Assembly (NCBI RefSeq): GCF_000975055.1
Contig: NZ_BBRB01000005.1
Location: 1-64,000, forward strand
DNA: 64,000 nucleotides
Direction of reading: 5' to 3'
From: Demequina sediminicola
Lineage (GTDB): Bacteria > Actinomycetota > Actinomycetes > Actinomycetales > Demequinaceae
Each line of letters opens with the position of its first letter. The stretch's first letter is position 1. Both the position numbers and the translations under genes were made by a program. Positions 17,369-26,222 of this stretch are shown here, piece by piece. Below the pieces are notes generated by a model, which did not search any database, was not told where the DNA came from, and was given only the letters and a program-made list of their open reading frames with translations.

Positions 17369-17398
17369 TTGCGGAATGAGAATTGCCTGGCATAGACC
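17369..17398 (+). promoter_or_regulatory. Candidate promoter of the pilus locus
   Basis: TTGCGG (17369-17374) and TAGACC (17393-17398) are separated by 18 bases, just upstream of the pilB ribosome binding site. The string TAGACCGT recurs upstream of pilT at 19142. A weak hairpin (CGGGC-GCAT-GCCCG, 17272-17285) lies behind aroE. Confidence 0.4.
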
Positions 17399-17411
17399 GT
17401 GAGGGAGTCTT

Positions 17412-19079
17412 GTGAAGCAACTGGGAACAATTCTGCTCGAACAGGGAACACTCTCTGAAGAGCAGTTGATGGATGCCATCGACGTTCAACGCGAACGTGG
17501 CGCCTCACTGGGCCGCACCCTGGTGGAACTCGGACTCATCTCTGAGGGCCAGTTGGTCCAAGCCCTGGCGGCGCAGGTGGGCATGGAATTCGTGGAACTG
17601 GCTGAGTTCCCCGTTGATCGGGCAGCGGTGGCGATGGTCCCTGACACCTTGTGTCGCAGGCACACGGTGTTGCCCATCCAGATCGATGGCGACATTTTGA
17701 AGATCGCGATGTCGAACCCGGGCAACGTGGTGGCGGTCGACGATATCCGGTCGATGACCAAGATGCAGATTCTTCCGGTGGTCGCGGCGCATGACGACGT
17801 TCTCACTGCGATTGACCGGTACTGCCGCTCCGATGCCGAGATGGAGGACTTGCAGGAGTCCATCTCTGAGGACAACGAAGAGTCGCTTGAGGACCTTGAC
17901 CTCTCGGGCGCGATGGCCGAGGATGACGCGCCTATCGTGCGCTTTGTGAACTTGCTGATTACTCAGGCCGTTCAAGACCGGGCGTCCGATATTCACATTG
18001 AGCCTGCGGAGCGGGAGCTTCGCGTCCGCTATCGCATTGACGGCGTGCTGCACGAGGTTCAGTCGGCACCCAAGTCGATCGCGAACGGGGTGACATCGCG
18101 GCTCAAGATTATGTCTGACATCGACATCGCTGAACGCCGCAAGCCTCAAGATGGCCGTCTCTCGGTCAATCACAATGGACGCAAGATCGACCTCCGTGTG
18201 GCAACCCTGCCTACGGTCTGGGGCGAGAAGGTCGTGATGCGTATTCTCGACAACTCGACTGCGACACTGGACCTCGAGGACCTCGGCATTCGGGAACGTA
18301 ACTATGAGGCGTACAAGGAGACCTTCACCAAGCCCTACGGCATGATCCTGGTGACTGGACCTACTGGTTCGGGTAAGTCGACCACGCTCTATGCGACGCT
18401 CAATCAGATCTCGCGTCCCGAGATCAACGTCATCACTGTGGAAGACCCGGTGGAGTACCGCATCCCCGGCATCAACCAGGTACAGGTGAACCCCAAGGCC
18501 GGTCTGACGTTCGCTGCCGCTCTCCGGTCAATCTTGCGTGCCGACCCTGACGTGGTCCTCGTGGGTGAGATCCGTGACCAGGAGACCGCACAGATTGCCA
18601 TCGAGGCCGCATTGACTGGTCACTTGGTGCTGTCCACGCTCCACACGAACGATGCACCATCGGCCATTACCCGTTTGACTGAGATGGACGTGGAGCCGTT
18701 CTTGGTGGGTTCCGCAGTGGACTGTGTGGTGGCGCAGCGTCTTGCGCGCCGTCTGTGCGATAACTGTGCGGTGGAACACCACTTGACCGAAAGAGAAATT
18801 CCCGCAGGAGTGGGCTGGGCCGGGGGAGAACCTCCGACTGTATTCCAAGCCGGTGGATGCAGCCGATGCTCAAACACCGGGTATCGCGGGCGTGTGGCAC
18901 TTCACGAAATCATGACGGTCACGGAAGAGATTGAACGATTGACGGTGGAACGTGCATCAACAGCGGACATTATGCGTGCCGCTACCGGCGCTGGGATGGA
19001 ATCCCTGCTAATGGACGGGTGGGCGAAGGTGCTCAACGGCACCACCTCGGTTGAGGAGCTGTTGCGCGTTGTGAAGTAG
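17412..19079 (+). CDS. pilB: Type IV pilus assembly ATPase PilB
   Basis: This 555-residue hexameric ATPase of the GspE/PilB family powers pilus extension at the cytoplasmic face of the membrane. The N-terminal MshEN-type domain (ILLEQGTLSEEQLMDAIDVQ; GRTLVELGLISEGQLVQALA) can bind cyclic di-GMP in homologues. The ATPase core has ASDIHIEP, Walker A GPTGSGKST (residues about 316-324), the Asp box and Walker B (DPDVVLVGEIRD) and the His box (STLHTNDA). A zinc site is formed by CDNC and CSRC. GAGGGAG precedes the GTG by 4 bases. Confidence 0.95.
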   Translation: MKQLGTILLEQGTLSEEQLMDAIDVQRERGASLGRTLVELGLISEGQLVQALAAQVGMEFVELAEFPVDRAAVAMVPDTLCRRHTVLPIQIDGDILKIAMSNPGNVVAVDDIRSMTKMQILPVVAAHDDVLTAIDRYCRSDAEMEDLQESISEDNEESLEDLDLSGAMAEDDAPIVRFVNLLITQAVQDRASDIHIEPAERELRVRYRIDGVLHEVQSAPKSIANGVTSRLKIMSDIDIAERRKPQDGRLSVNHNGRKIDLRVATLPTVWGEKVVMRILDNSTATLDLEDLGIRERNYEAYKETFTKPYGMILVTGPTGSGKSTTLYATLNQISRPEINVITVEDPVEYRIPGINQVQVNPKAGLTFAAALRSILRADPDVVLVGEIRDQETAQIAIEAALTGHLVLSTLHTNDAPSAITRLTEMDVEPFLVGSAVDCVVAQRLARRLCDNCAVEHHLTEREIPAGVGWAGGEPPTVFQAGGCSRCSNTGYRGRVALHEIMTVTEEIERLTVERASTADIMRAATGAGMESLLMDGWAKVLNGTTSVEELLRVVK

Positions 19080-19238
19080 CACGTTTGTGAGGCTCCTTTA
19101 CTAAAGTGACAAATCTCACTGCCGATAAGGGGTAAAACGGCTAGACCGTATCTGACCTTGACCATAGACTTACCGACAATCACCGCTAGCCGGAATCCGA
19201 TGTGGGGTTCTCGGTGGGTGACCATTGAGGGGAATTGC

Positions 19239-20930
19239 ATGGCTGACGAATTCACGCCTGCGGCCGGAATGTTCTGGCCGTCGGCTGATGAAAGTGAGCA
19301 GGCTCAACGTAGCGCCGCACAGACCGAGCGCGCTGGGCAGACTCACGCAGGAGAGGCACGTCCTAGTGGCGTGGCTCCCCAAGGGGTGCCCTTGCACCCT
19401 CAACAGCCGCAGCAGCGTGCCCAACAATCCGGAAGCTTCCAGCCTGCGCCTCAGCAGGCGCAGGCACCGCAAGCACGCCCTGCACAAGCCCCCGTGGCAC
19501 AGCCCGGCACCCCAGTCGCCCGCCCCCAAACGGGCCAGGTACCGCAGGCAACAGCTCAGGCTCCTACGCAATACGCACCCACCCAACAGTCCCAGTTCGG
19601 GCAAGGGCAGCCGCAACCTCAGCAGGCTCGGCCTTCGACGCAGTCTGCACCTGTCTCCGGTCAGGTTCCTCAGCGCACCTCGTTCGGCATGGGTGCTGGC
19701 GCTGGCGCCGCGACGAGTGCGGGTGCACCGACGTCAGCTCCCGCTAGCGGTTCGGCTGGCCCTGACGCCCCGCAGGGTGCGTCAAACCCACAGCAGGGTG
19801 GCATCGCTGGGGCTCGCCGTGTGGGAATGAGCCAGGAGCAGCATGATGGCGACTTGGACATCGGTGAGGCACTGCGCGGGATGCTCCGCATGGGGGCCTC
19901 CGACCTTCACGTGACCTCGGGTGCTCCGCCGATGATTCGTGTCGATGGCGGGCTCGCACCGTTGGAGGGGTTCAGCAAACTCACGCCGGACAACCTTCAG
20001 CGCTCTCTCTACCAAATCTTGACCCAGTCGCAGCGCGAGCAGTTCGAAGAGAACCTGGAACTGGACTTCTCTTATGCCCTGGTGGGGGAGGCACGCTTCC
20101 GTGTGAACCTGTACCGCCAGCGCCAGAGTGTCGGTGCGGCTTTCCGTGTGATTCCTTACGAGATCAAGCCACTTGAATCTCTAGGAATTCCGCGCACGGT
20201 TGCGGAGTTTGCCCAGCTTCCGCGAGGCCTCGTGCTGGTGACCGGCCCTACTGGCTCGGGTAAGTCGACCACGCTGGCCTCGTTGGTGGACCTCGCGAAC
20301 CGCTCGCGCAGTTCGCACATTATGACGGTCGAGGACCCGATCGAGTTCTTGCACCGCCACAAGCGTTCGTTGGTGAATCAGCGTGAGATTGGCGCAGACA
20401 CACAGTCGTTCCAGAAGGCGCTCAAGCACGTACTGCGTCAGGACCCGGACATCATCCTGATCGGCGAGATGCGTGACCTGGAGACCATCCAGGTCGCTTT
20501 GACCGCCGCGGAGACCGGGCACTTGGTGTTTGCAACTCTGCACACGCAGGATGCGGCTCAGACCATTGACCGTGTGATTGACGTGTTCCCCGCCGAGCAG
20601 CAGGGGCAGATCCGCACACAGCTCGCGACAGCGATCCAGGGCGTGGTGTGTCAGTCGCTCTTGCCGCGTGCTGATGGACCTGGCCGCGCTGTTGCCGTCG
20701 AGCTTCTTGTCGCCACACCTGGTATCCGTAACCTCATTCGTGAGGGCAAGACGCACCAGATTTACACGTCGCTTCAATCGGGTGCCGCGCAGGGTATGCA
20801 GTCCATGGACCAGCACCTTGCTGAACTGGTCAAGGCCGGCACGGTGTCGTTCGACGTCGCCGTGGAATTGTGCCATTCCTACGAGGAGTTCAGCCGCTTG
20901 TGTGGCCGGGCCGGGGAGCAGCGCTACTAG
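19239..20930 (+). CDS. pilT: Type IV pilus retraction ATPase PilT with a Gln/Pro-rich N-terminal extension
   Basis: This 563-residue protein has a C-terminal part (from about residue 205) that is a full PilT: ASDLHVTSGAPPMIRVDG, Walker A GPTGSGKST (about 335), the Asp box MTVEDPIEF, Walker B DIILIGEMRD, the His box ATLHTQDA and the PilT-type GKTHQIYTSLQSG. The first 200 residues are unusual: low complexity, rich in Gln, Pro and Ala, and probably disordered. Normal PilT is about 350 residues. TGAGGGGAA precedes the ATG at 19239, and homology cannot decide because the extension is unique. Retraction drives twitching or DNA uptake. Confidence 0.92.
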   Translation: MADEFTPAAGMFWPSADESEQAQRSAAQTERAGQTHAGEARPSGVAPQGVPLHPQQPQQRAQQSGSFQPAPQQAQAPQARPAQAPVAQPGTPVARPQTGQVPQATAQAPTQYAPTQQSQFGQGQPQPQQARPSTQSAPVSGQVPQRTSFGMGAGAGAATSAGAPTSAPASGSAGPDAPQGASNPQQGGIAGARRVGMSQEQHDGDLDIGEALRGMLRMGASDLHVTSGAPPMIRVDGGLAPLEGFSKLTPDNLQRSLYQILTQSQREQFEENLELDFSYALVGEARFRVNLYRQRQSVGAAFRVIPYEIKPLESLGIPRTVAEFAQLPRGLVLVTGPTGSGKSTTLASLVDLANRSRSSHIMTVEDPIEFLHRHKRSLVNQREIGADTQSFQKALKHVLRQDPDIILIGEMRDLETIQVALTAAETGHLVFATLHTQDAAQTIDRVIDVFPAEQQGQIRTQLATAIQGVVCQSLLPRADGPGRAVAVELLVATPGIRNLIREGKTHQIYTSLQSGAAQGMQSMDQHLAELVKAGTVSFDVAVELCHSYEEFSRLCGRAGEQRY

Positions 20931-20948
20931 CGCGGCAGGGAGATTCCG

Positions 20949-22178
20949 ATGGCAACGGCAACCAAGCAGTTCGAATTCGTCGCACGCGACGCGCAAGGCA
21001 AAGAGCACAAGGGCACTATTGAGGCACCCGACCAGAACGCAGTCGCGTCCAGGCTCGCCACTCGAGGTCTTACTCCACTGTCTGTGTCCGATGCGTCTGC
21101 CAAGGGCTTGAACGCAGAGATTAAGATCCCTGGGTTGGGCGAGAAGATCGGTCTGAAGGATATCGCGATCATGTCGCGTCAGCTCGCGACCATGATTTCT
21201 GCGGGCCTTTCGCTGCTCCGTGCGCTCACCATTCTTGCCGAGCAGACTGAGAACAAGGAACTTCAGAAGGTCGTTGGTGAAGTGCGCAACGATGTCCAGA
21301 CGGGCTCGTCGTTCTCCAAGGGTCTCTCTCGTCACCCGAACGTCTTCCCGCCCATCATGATCAACATGGTGAAGGCCGGTGAGGTAGGAGGATTCCTAGA
21401 CGAGGTGCTGGTCTCTATCGCGGAGAACTTCGAGAACGATGTGAAGCTCCGGGGCAAGATCAAGTCGGCGATGACCTACCCAGTCGTAGTGTTCTGCATC
21501 GCTATCCTCGCAACTGCAGCCATGCTTTTGTTCATAGTGCCTGTGTTCGCTGACATGTTTGCCAGCCTCGGCGGGGAACTCCCACTGCCGACTCAGGTCC
21601 TTGTCTGGCTCTCAGGAATCCTGAAGATCTTTGCGGTGCCGGTTGTCATCGCCTTGGTTGCCTTCTTCGTCTGGTGGGGCAAGAACAAGCACAAGGAGTC
21701 TGTGCGCCGCAAATACCAGCCGGCCATGATCCGTATGCCCATCTTTGGCTCGCTCGTGCAGAAGATCGCGATCTCTCGGTTCACGCGCAACTTCGGCTCG
21801 ATGGTCCGCTCAGGTGTGCCGATTCTTCAGGCGTTGGACATTGTCGGCCAGGCATCAGGCTCGGTAGTTATTGAGGACGCGAGTCGGGACATTGCGAAGT
21901 CCGTTCGCAAGGGTGAGTCTCTTGCCAAACCGCTCTCGCAACACGCGGTATTCCCACCCATGGTCGTGCAGATGATCGCAGTGGGTGAGGACACCGGCGC
22001 TCTTGACGAAATGCTCGACAAGATTGCCGATTTCTACGATCAAGAAGTCGAGTCGACGACAGAGCAGTTGACTTCGCTGATTGAGCCCTTGATGATCGCT
22101 GTCCTCGGCGGGCTCATTGGCGGTATGGTCATCGCGCTGTATATGCCTATTTTCCAGGTCTTCGAGCTGATTGGTTGA
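20949..22178 (+). CDS. pilC: Type IV pilus inner-membrane platform protein PilC
   Basis: This 409-residue GspF-family protein has two repeated T2SSF domains, each with the ISRQLATMISAGLSLLRAL / ISRFTRNFGSMVRSGVPILQAL pattern and an F-P-P-(I/M) followed by MI(N/A)VGE. Transmembrane helices lie at about 175-197, 215-240 and 380-405. It is the membrane platform on which PilB and PilT act. A small N-terminal segment (FEFVARDAQGKEHKGTIEA) is typical. It follows pilT by 18 bases. Confidence 0.95.
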   Translation: MATATKQFEFVARDAQGKEHKGTIEAPDQNAVASRLATRGLTPLSVSDASAKGLNAEIKIPGLGEKIGLKDIAIMSRQLATMISAGLSLLRALTILAEQTENKELQKVVGEVRNDVQTGSSFSKGLSRHPNVFPPIMINMVKAGEVGGFLDEVLVSIAENFENDVKLRGKIKSAMTYPVVVFCIAILATAAMLLFIVPVFADMFASLGGELPLPTQVLVWLSGILKIFAVPVVIALVAFFVWWGKNKHKESVRRKYQPAMIRMPIFGSLVQKIAISRFTRNFGSMVRSGVPILQALDIVGQASGSVVIEDASRDIAKSVRKGESLAKPLSQHAVFPPMVVQMIAVGEDTGALDEMLDKIADFYDQEVESTTEQLTSLIEPLMIAVLGGLIGGMVIALYMPIFQVFELIG

Positions 22179-22239
22179 TACCGACGTGGACCACTAAAGA
22201 CTTCGCGCGCGCCGCATTCACGACGCAGCACGCGTGAGG

Positions 22240-22269
22240 GGAATCTCGGATAGCTGAGATTCCTTATTT
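22240..22269 (+). terminator. Terminator-like hairpin between pilC and the major pilin gene
   Basis: GGAATCTC and GAGATTCC form an 8-bp stem with an 8-base loop, followed by TTATTT. It lies 32 bases before the pilin ATG. It may end the pilBTC transcript or act as a processing or stability element that lets pilin mRNA accumulate separately. A poor promoter candidate (TTGGTT, 18 bases, TAAAGA at 22171-22200) lies upstream. Confidence 0.5.
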
Positions 22270-22301
22270 CACACAACACTGAAAATGAAAAGGAGAGCGA
22301 A

Positions 22302-22697
22302 ATGATCGCTCGTATTCAGAAGCGCCTGCAGGAAAAGGCTGAAGGAACCGAGAAGGGCTTCACGCTCGTTGAGCTCCTGGTTGTCATCATCATCATCGGC
22401 ATCCTGGCAGCTATTGCCATCCCGCTGTACCTGAACCAGCAGGCCAAGGCTAAGGACTCCGCTGCTCAGTCGGACCTCAAGAACGCACAGATCGAGGTTG
22501 CTTCGCAGCTCGTAGAGACCCCAACCGCGACCACCATTTCGCTGTCCGGCGTTTCCACCTCGCCCGGTGTGACTCTTGACGCAAACGTCACCATCTCGAA
22601 CGACGCTTTCTGCATTGATGCAACGGCTGCAGGTGGCGACAAGGGTACCTGGAGCATCGACCAGGACGGCAACCTCGCTTCGGCTGCCTGCGCATAG
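22302..22697 (+). CDS. pilA: Major type IV pilin (prepilin)
   Basis: This 131-residue prepilin has a 19-residue leader ending in Lys-Gly. Cleavage before Phe20 gives FTLVELLVVIIIIGILAAIA with the essential Glu at +5. The hydrophobic N-terminal helix ends at LYLNQQAKAK. The globular part is small, with two cysteines near the C-terminus (AFCID and SAACA) that can form the D-region disulfide. A strong AAAAGGAGAG ribosome binding site and a terminator directly after the gene fit a highly expressed major subunit. PilD (25377-26156) is the expected processing enzyme. Confidence 0.93.
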   Translation: MIARIQKRLQEKAEGTEKGFTLVELLVVIIIIGILAAIAIPLYLNQQAKAKDSAAQSDLKNAQIEVASQLVETPTATTISLSGVSTSPGVTLDANVTISNDAFCIDATAAGGDKGTWSIDQDGNLASAACA

Positions 22698-22714
22698 TCC
22701 GCACTTGCTGTAAA

Positions 22715-22750
22715 CGTGTGGGGCCCGGTCACAGGACTGGGCCCCACACG
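22715..22750 (+). terminator. Hairpin terminator after the major pilin gene
   Basis: A 16-bp stem with one G-U pair (CGTGTGGGGCCCGGTC with GACTGGGCCCCACACG) closes an ACAG loop. It lacks a T-run and probably lets only part of transcription continue into the minor pilin genes. Confidence 0.75.
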
Positions 22751-22774
22751 CACCATTCATTTCAGGGGAGCAAT

Positions 22775-23230
22775 ATGATCAAGCGCCTGCAACAGGCTCG
22801 TGACGAGGGTTTCGGCATTGTCGAGGCTCTCGTGGCGATCCTGCTCTTTGGGATCTTGGCCGTAGCGCTGGTGCCGCCGATCATCGCGGCGCTTAAGCTG
22901 TCAGCCGACTCCACCACGGTTGCGTCGGCTGCCCAAGTGGCGCAGGGTCGTGTCGAGGATGCACGGAGCGCCGCTGGCACTTGTGCGGATTTTGTCGCGT
23001 TTCTGGCTCAACCCATTCCCAGCGATCTCACAGATTCTCGAGGGGCTCGGTACTCCATGACCCAGTCAGCAGTGACCAGTGATGGTACAGATGCCGTGAG
23101 TGACCCGGGATGGTGCGTTGACTCAGCGGTCACGGCTGTCACCTACACGGTTGCTGTCACCTCCGTCGACACTGAAGTCGCAGATGTGGCCGACGTGGCC
23201 ACAGTGATCGCTGTCCCGGGGCTCCAATGA
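22775..23230 (+). CDS. Minor pilin-like protein (PilV/PilE-like prepilin)
   Basis: This 151-residue prepilin-like protein has a 12-residue leader ending DEG. Cleavage would give FGIVEALVAILLFGILAVAL, with Glu at +5. The C-terminal domain is Thr/Val/Ala-rich with two cysteines (AGTCADF and PGWCVDS). GGGGAG precedes the ATG at 22775, and the start of the leader fixes the choice over an in-frame upstream start. The stop overlaps the next gene by 4 bases, so the minor pilins are coupled. Confidence 0.85.
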   Translation: MIKRLQQARDEGFGIVEALVAILLFGILAVALVPPIIAALKLSADSTTVASAAQVAQGRVEDARSAAGTCADFVAFLAQPIPSDLTDSRGARYSMTQSAVTSDGTDAVSDPGWCVDSAVTAVTYTVAVTSVDTEVADVADVATVIAVPGLQ

Positions 23231-23790
23231 GTAACTCGCTAGTGGACCGGCTGCGCAGTCCACGAGATGAGAGTGGTTTCACGCTTGTTGAACTTCTCGT
23301 CTACATTCTGCTGTTTTCCATCGTGGGCACGATGGTCGTGATGCTCCTGGTGAATGGATTCCGTTCTCAGTCGCGGATCACTCAGACAACGTCGTCTTCA
23401 GGAGACGTTCAGAACGCCGCGAACGCTATCCAAGCGGATGTGCGCTACGCAGCCGCGGTGGATGTCCGCGATAGCGGGAACCTCCTGCTCACCCGTACGT
23501 GGGTCGGTAGCTATGACAGCGGGAGCTACGAGTGCAAGGGCTGGTATTACGACGACGCCACCCAGACCCTTCGCCGTACAGCCTCGTCAGGGGCCGTGGG
23601 TTCAGATACCGATAGCTGGTCGCGGTACGCAAAGAACATTGACGCTACGGCACCATTTTCTCTAACGAGTGAAGGCGCTGTGAGAGTTGAGTTCGAGAGT
23701 GTCCCGGTCGGTGGCGGCCTTGGGACCAAGGTGGATACACAAGTCAACCTACGTCCACAGGACGAGGACGGGGGAGCGCCATGCTTCTAA
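23227..23790 (+). CDS. Minor pilin-like protein (PilW/PilJ-like prepilin)
   Basis: This 187-residue protein has a prepilin leader of 17 residues ending in ESG and then FTLVELLVYILLFSIVGTMVV (Glu at +5). The rest resembles PilW/GspJ-like minor pilins: a helix with QSRITQTTSSSGDVQNAANAI, then a beta-rich domain. Two cysteines (YECKGW and the C-terminal PCF) may be paired. The ATG overlaps the previous stop (ATGA). Confidence 0.82.
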   Translation: MSNSLVDRLRSPRDESGFTLVELLVYILLFSIVGTMVVMLLVNGFRSQSRITQTTSSSGDVQNAANAIQADVRYAAAVDVRDSGNLLLTRTWVGSYDSGSYECKGWYYDDATQTLRRTASSGAVGSDTDSWSRYAKNIDATAPFSLTSEGAVRVEFESVPVGGGLGTKVDTQVNLRPQDEDGGAPCF

Positions 23791-25367
23791 AGCTTCGTGA
23801 GAATGACCGCAGTGATCGCGGTCAGGCCATGGTGATGGTCCTTGGCATGATCCTGATCATGGCTGTGGTCATCACGATCATCGTCTCGTCGACGGTTTTC
23901 GGTGCCTACTTCACGACGCAGACTCGCGCCTCGGTAGAGTCGCAGGCCGCTGCAGACGCTGGTGTCGATGCCATCTACGCAGAGCTGTCGAACGGTGTGT
24001 GTGCACCGGAGGTGGACCGCAAAGATCAGATACCGGCGTACGAAGCTAAAGTCCAGTACCGGGAAACTGAGACTGGTCCCTGGATTGATGACTGCCCCTT
24101 AGCCGTTGAGGACACGGAATCCTTCCGAGTCTTGTCGACGGGTTTTGCGCAGAAGCCGGGTTCCGGCGGCTATGACCGCGGCGATGACACCGAGGTTGTA
24201 GCTGAATGGTCGCGTCCGGAGACTCCGCCGTTGTTTGAGGAAGCGATTCGTGGGGATACTCGCGTCTACTTCAACTCGGACACGGTTGTATTGGCGCCGA
24301 CCGTCGACGGCGACATCTACACCGAGGGCAACATGACCTGCGCGTCGGGAATGCACATTCAGGGATCCGTCGTTGCGACAGGTTCGGTCACATGGACAAA
24401 TTCGGACTGCATCATTGATGGAGACCTCTATGTCGGGGAGGATCTCGTCTACCCGGTCGCGCCCTATCACACGCCGACGGTGTTGGGCGACACGGTGATC
24501 CTAGACTCTCTGGTGCCTAACTCCTCCATGAGTTACGGAAGCTTCCAGTATCAGAATGCCGGGCAGATGATCAACACCGCCGGGACCATCAAGACCGGCG
24601 GACTCATCCACGCTTACTGTTCATACCCGGGCTACGCCAATAACTCCGACTGGTCTGGTTACACCGGATGGTCAGGTTTCCAATGCCCCGGCGGGACGGG
24701 TTCGCGGGTCGAGATGCGTGTGCCTGACCTAGAGCTTCCCGACCCAAGTCCGTTTGTGAAGTTCACGCTCACCAGTGAGCCGTGGGATTCCTGGGATGCA
24801 CGGCAGTGGGTGGATCCCTCCTCTCCCGGTAACGAAGTCAACGGTGGAAACTGCCGTAGCCGCGGAAGTGGCGGCGGGCACTCCGAGATCACGATTACGA
24901 CAAATACCCGCATCGACACCACAGGCGAATGCAACGAGGTGGTGTTGGGTAACTACGCCGGCATCACCTTCAATTTGGGTGCTGACCTCGTGATCTTTGG
25001 TGACAAAATCACCCAAAATGGTAACGTCACGATCAACTCCACCGACGGGGAGGATCACTCGATCTATTTTGTGGTTCCCGCGGAAGACAGCTTCACCGGC
25101 TGCGTTCCTCCATCGCAGGAGGGGACCCTCGACACGCTGATCCGTTTTTCCTCAGGCAACTGGGTCCAGGACGACAAGACCGCAGCACTGTTCTATACAA
25201 CAGAGAAGCTCGTGGTGGGTCGAAGCAATTTTGAGCTGGGTGGACAGCTCTACTCCTGTTCTAACCAGATGGCGAACGGGCTCGAGCTCACCTTCCGTCG
25301 CGTTGGTGAACAAAGTAGCGACATCCAGTTTGGCGACTACACGGTGCAGTACATCCGTCAAGGCTGA
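23781..25367 (+). CDS. PilX-like pilus-associated protein with a large beta-rich ectodomain
   Basis: This 528-residue protein has an N-terminus (DRGQAMVMVLGMILIMAVVI) that looks like the membrane helix of PilX/GspK-type minor pilins, with no canonical Glu at +5. After a helical stalk (ASVESQAAADAGVDAIYAEL) comes a large ectodomain with repeated short strands (GDIYTEGNM, GSVVATGSV, GDLYVGEDL), reminiscent of a beta-solenoid or polymer-forming fold, and about ten cysteines. The C-terminal half repeats the theme (NLGADLVIFGDKITQNGNVTI). It overlaps the previous gene by 10 bases. It could be a pilus tip component or adhesin; that is inference. Confidence 0.75.
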   Translation: MLLKLRENDRSDRGQAMVMVLGMILIMAVVITIIVSSTVFGAYFTTQTRASVESQAAADAGVDAIYAELSNGVCAPEVDRKDQIPAYEAKVQYRETETGPWIDDCPLAVEDTESFRVLSTGFAQKPGSGGYDRGDDTEVVAEWSRPETPPLFEEAIRGDTRVYFNSDTVVLAPTVDGDIYTEGNMTCASGMHIQGSVVATGSVTWTNSDCIIDGDLYVGEDLVYPVAPYHTPTVLGDTVILDSLVPNSSMSYGSFQYQNAGQMINTAGTIKTGGLIHAYCSYPGYANNSDWSGYTGWSGFQCPGGTGSRVEMRVPDLELPDPSPFVKFTLTSEPWDSWDARQWVDPSSPGNEVNGGNCRSRGSGGGHSEITITTNTRIDTTGECNEVVLGNYAGITFNLGADLVIFGDKITQNGNVTINSTDGEDHSIYFVVPAEDSFTGCVPPSQEGTLDTLIRFSSGNWVQDDKTAALFYTTEKLVVGRSNFELGGQLYSCSNQMANGLELTFRRVGEQSSDIQFGDYTVQYIRQG

Positions 25368-25376
25368 GAGTGACTG

Positions 25377-26156
25377 GTGTTGCCCCTCATTGTCCTGATC
25401 GCGGCGCTTGGTTTGGCACTAGGTAGCTTTGCCAACGTCGTGATCTCGCGGATCCCGGCAGGGGAGTCTGTGGTGAGTCCGCCGAGTGCTTGCCCGCGCT
25501 GTAGCCATCCGATTCGAGCACGGCACAACATCCCCGTGGTGGGGTGGTTGGTACTCAAGGGCAAGTGCTTTGACTGTGGGCTTCCCATCAGCGCCCGGTA
25601 CCCGTCTATTGAAGCGTTGATGGGTGTACTTTTTGCGGTCGTCGCGTGGGGGTTCGGTCTTTCGTGGGAAATGGGCCTGTGCCTCGTTCTCGTGTTCTTC
25701 ACGGTGGTGTTGAGTGCCATCGATTTCGATACGCAACGCCTGCCAGATCGGGTTGTAGGCCCTTTTGCCGTGAATGTCGCCGTCTACCTATTGCTGGCGA
25801 CGGTGGTGACGGGAGACTGGGCCGCGTTGCTGGGATCCGTAGCTGGTGCTGCGATCCTCGGCCTGTTCTACTTCGTAGTCTGGTTTGTGTATCCCAAGGG
25901 AATGGGGTTCGGCGATGTCAAGATGTCCCCGGTTATTGGTGCTTGTTTGGGGTGGTTCGGCTGGGCCGAGCTGACGGTTGGCGGATTCAGCGCCTTTGTG
26001 TGGGGCGCAGTTGTGGGTCTCACAGTGATGGCCATCACAAGGCGAAGCAGGAAGGTTGCCATTCCCTTTGGGCCATGGATGTTTGCAGGAGCATGGACGG
26101 GAATTGTCGTAGGTCCGCAGATCGCAGAGTGGTACCTAGACAGCGTGGGTTTGTAA
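25377..26156 (+). CDS. pilD: Prepilin peptidase / N-methyltransferase
   Basis: This 259-residue polytopic aspartic protease cleaves the Gly-Phe bond of prepilins and methylates the new N-terminus. Two CxxC pairs (CPRC and CFDC) form the zinc-binding cytoplasmic loop of the methyltransferase part. The catalytic aspartates lie in SAIDFDTQRLPD and in GFGDVKM, the GxGD motif. Six or seven further helices follow. The start is a GTG 9 bases after the previous stop. Confidence 0.94.
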   Translation: MLPLIVLIAALGLALGSFANVVISRIPAGESVVSPPSACPRCSHPIRARHNIPVVGWLVLKGKCFDCGLPISARYPSIEALMGVLFAVVAWGFGLSWEMGLCLVLVFFTVVLSAIDFDTQRLPDRVVGPFAVNVAVYLLLATVVTGDWAALLGSVAGAAILGLFYFVVWFVYPKGMGFGDVKMSPVIGACLGWFGWAELTVGGFSAFVWGAVVGLTVMAITRRSRKVAIPFGPWMFAGAWTGIVVGPQIAEWYLDSVGL

Positions 26157-26222
26157 CCGAATTTCAGCGGCGCGGATGACGTGCCGATAGATGACTAGAC
26201 AGCAGCACGGAGGGGACTCAAG

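Noticed and set aside
26157..26222. A gene or structured RNA between pilD and pilM
   Set aside because: Only 66 bases, holding the pilM ribosome binding site and nothing else.
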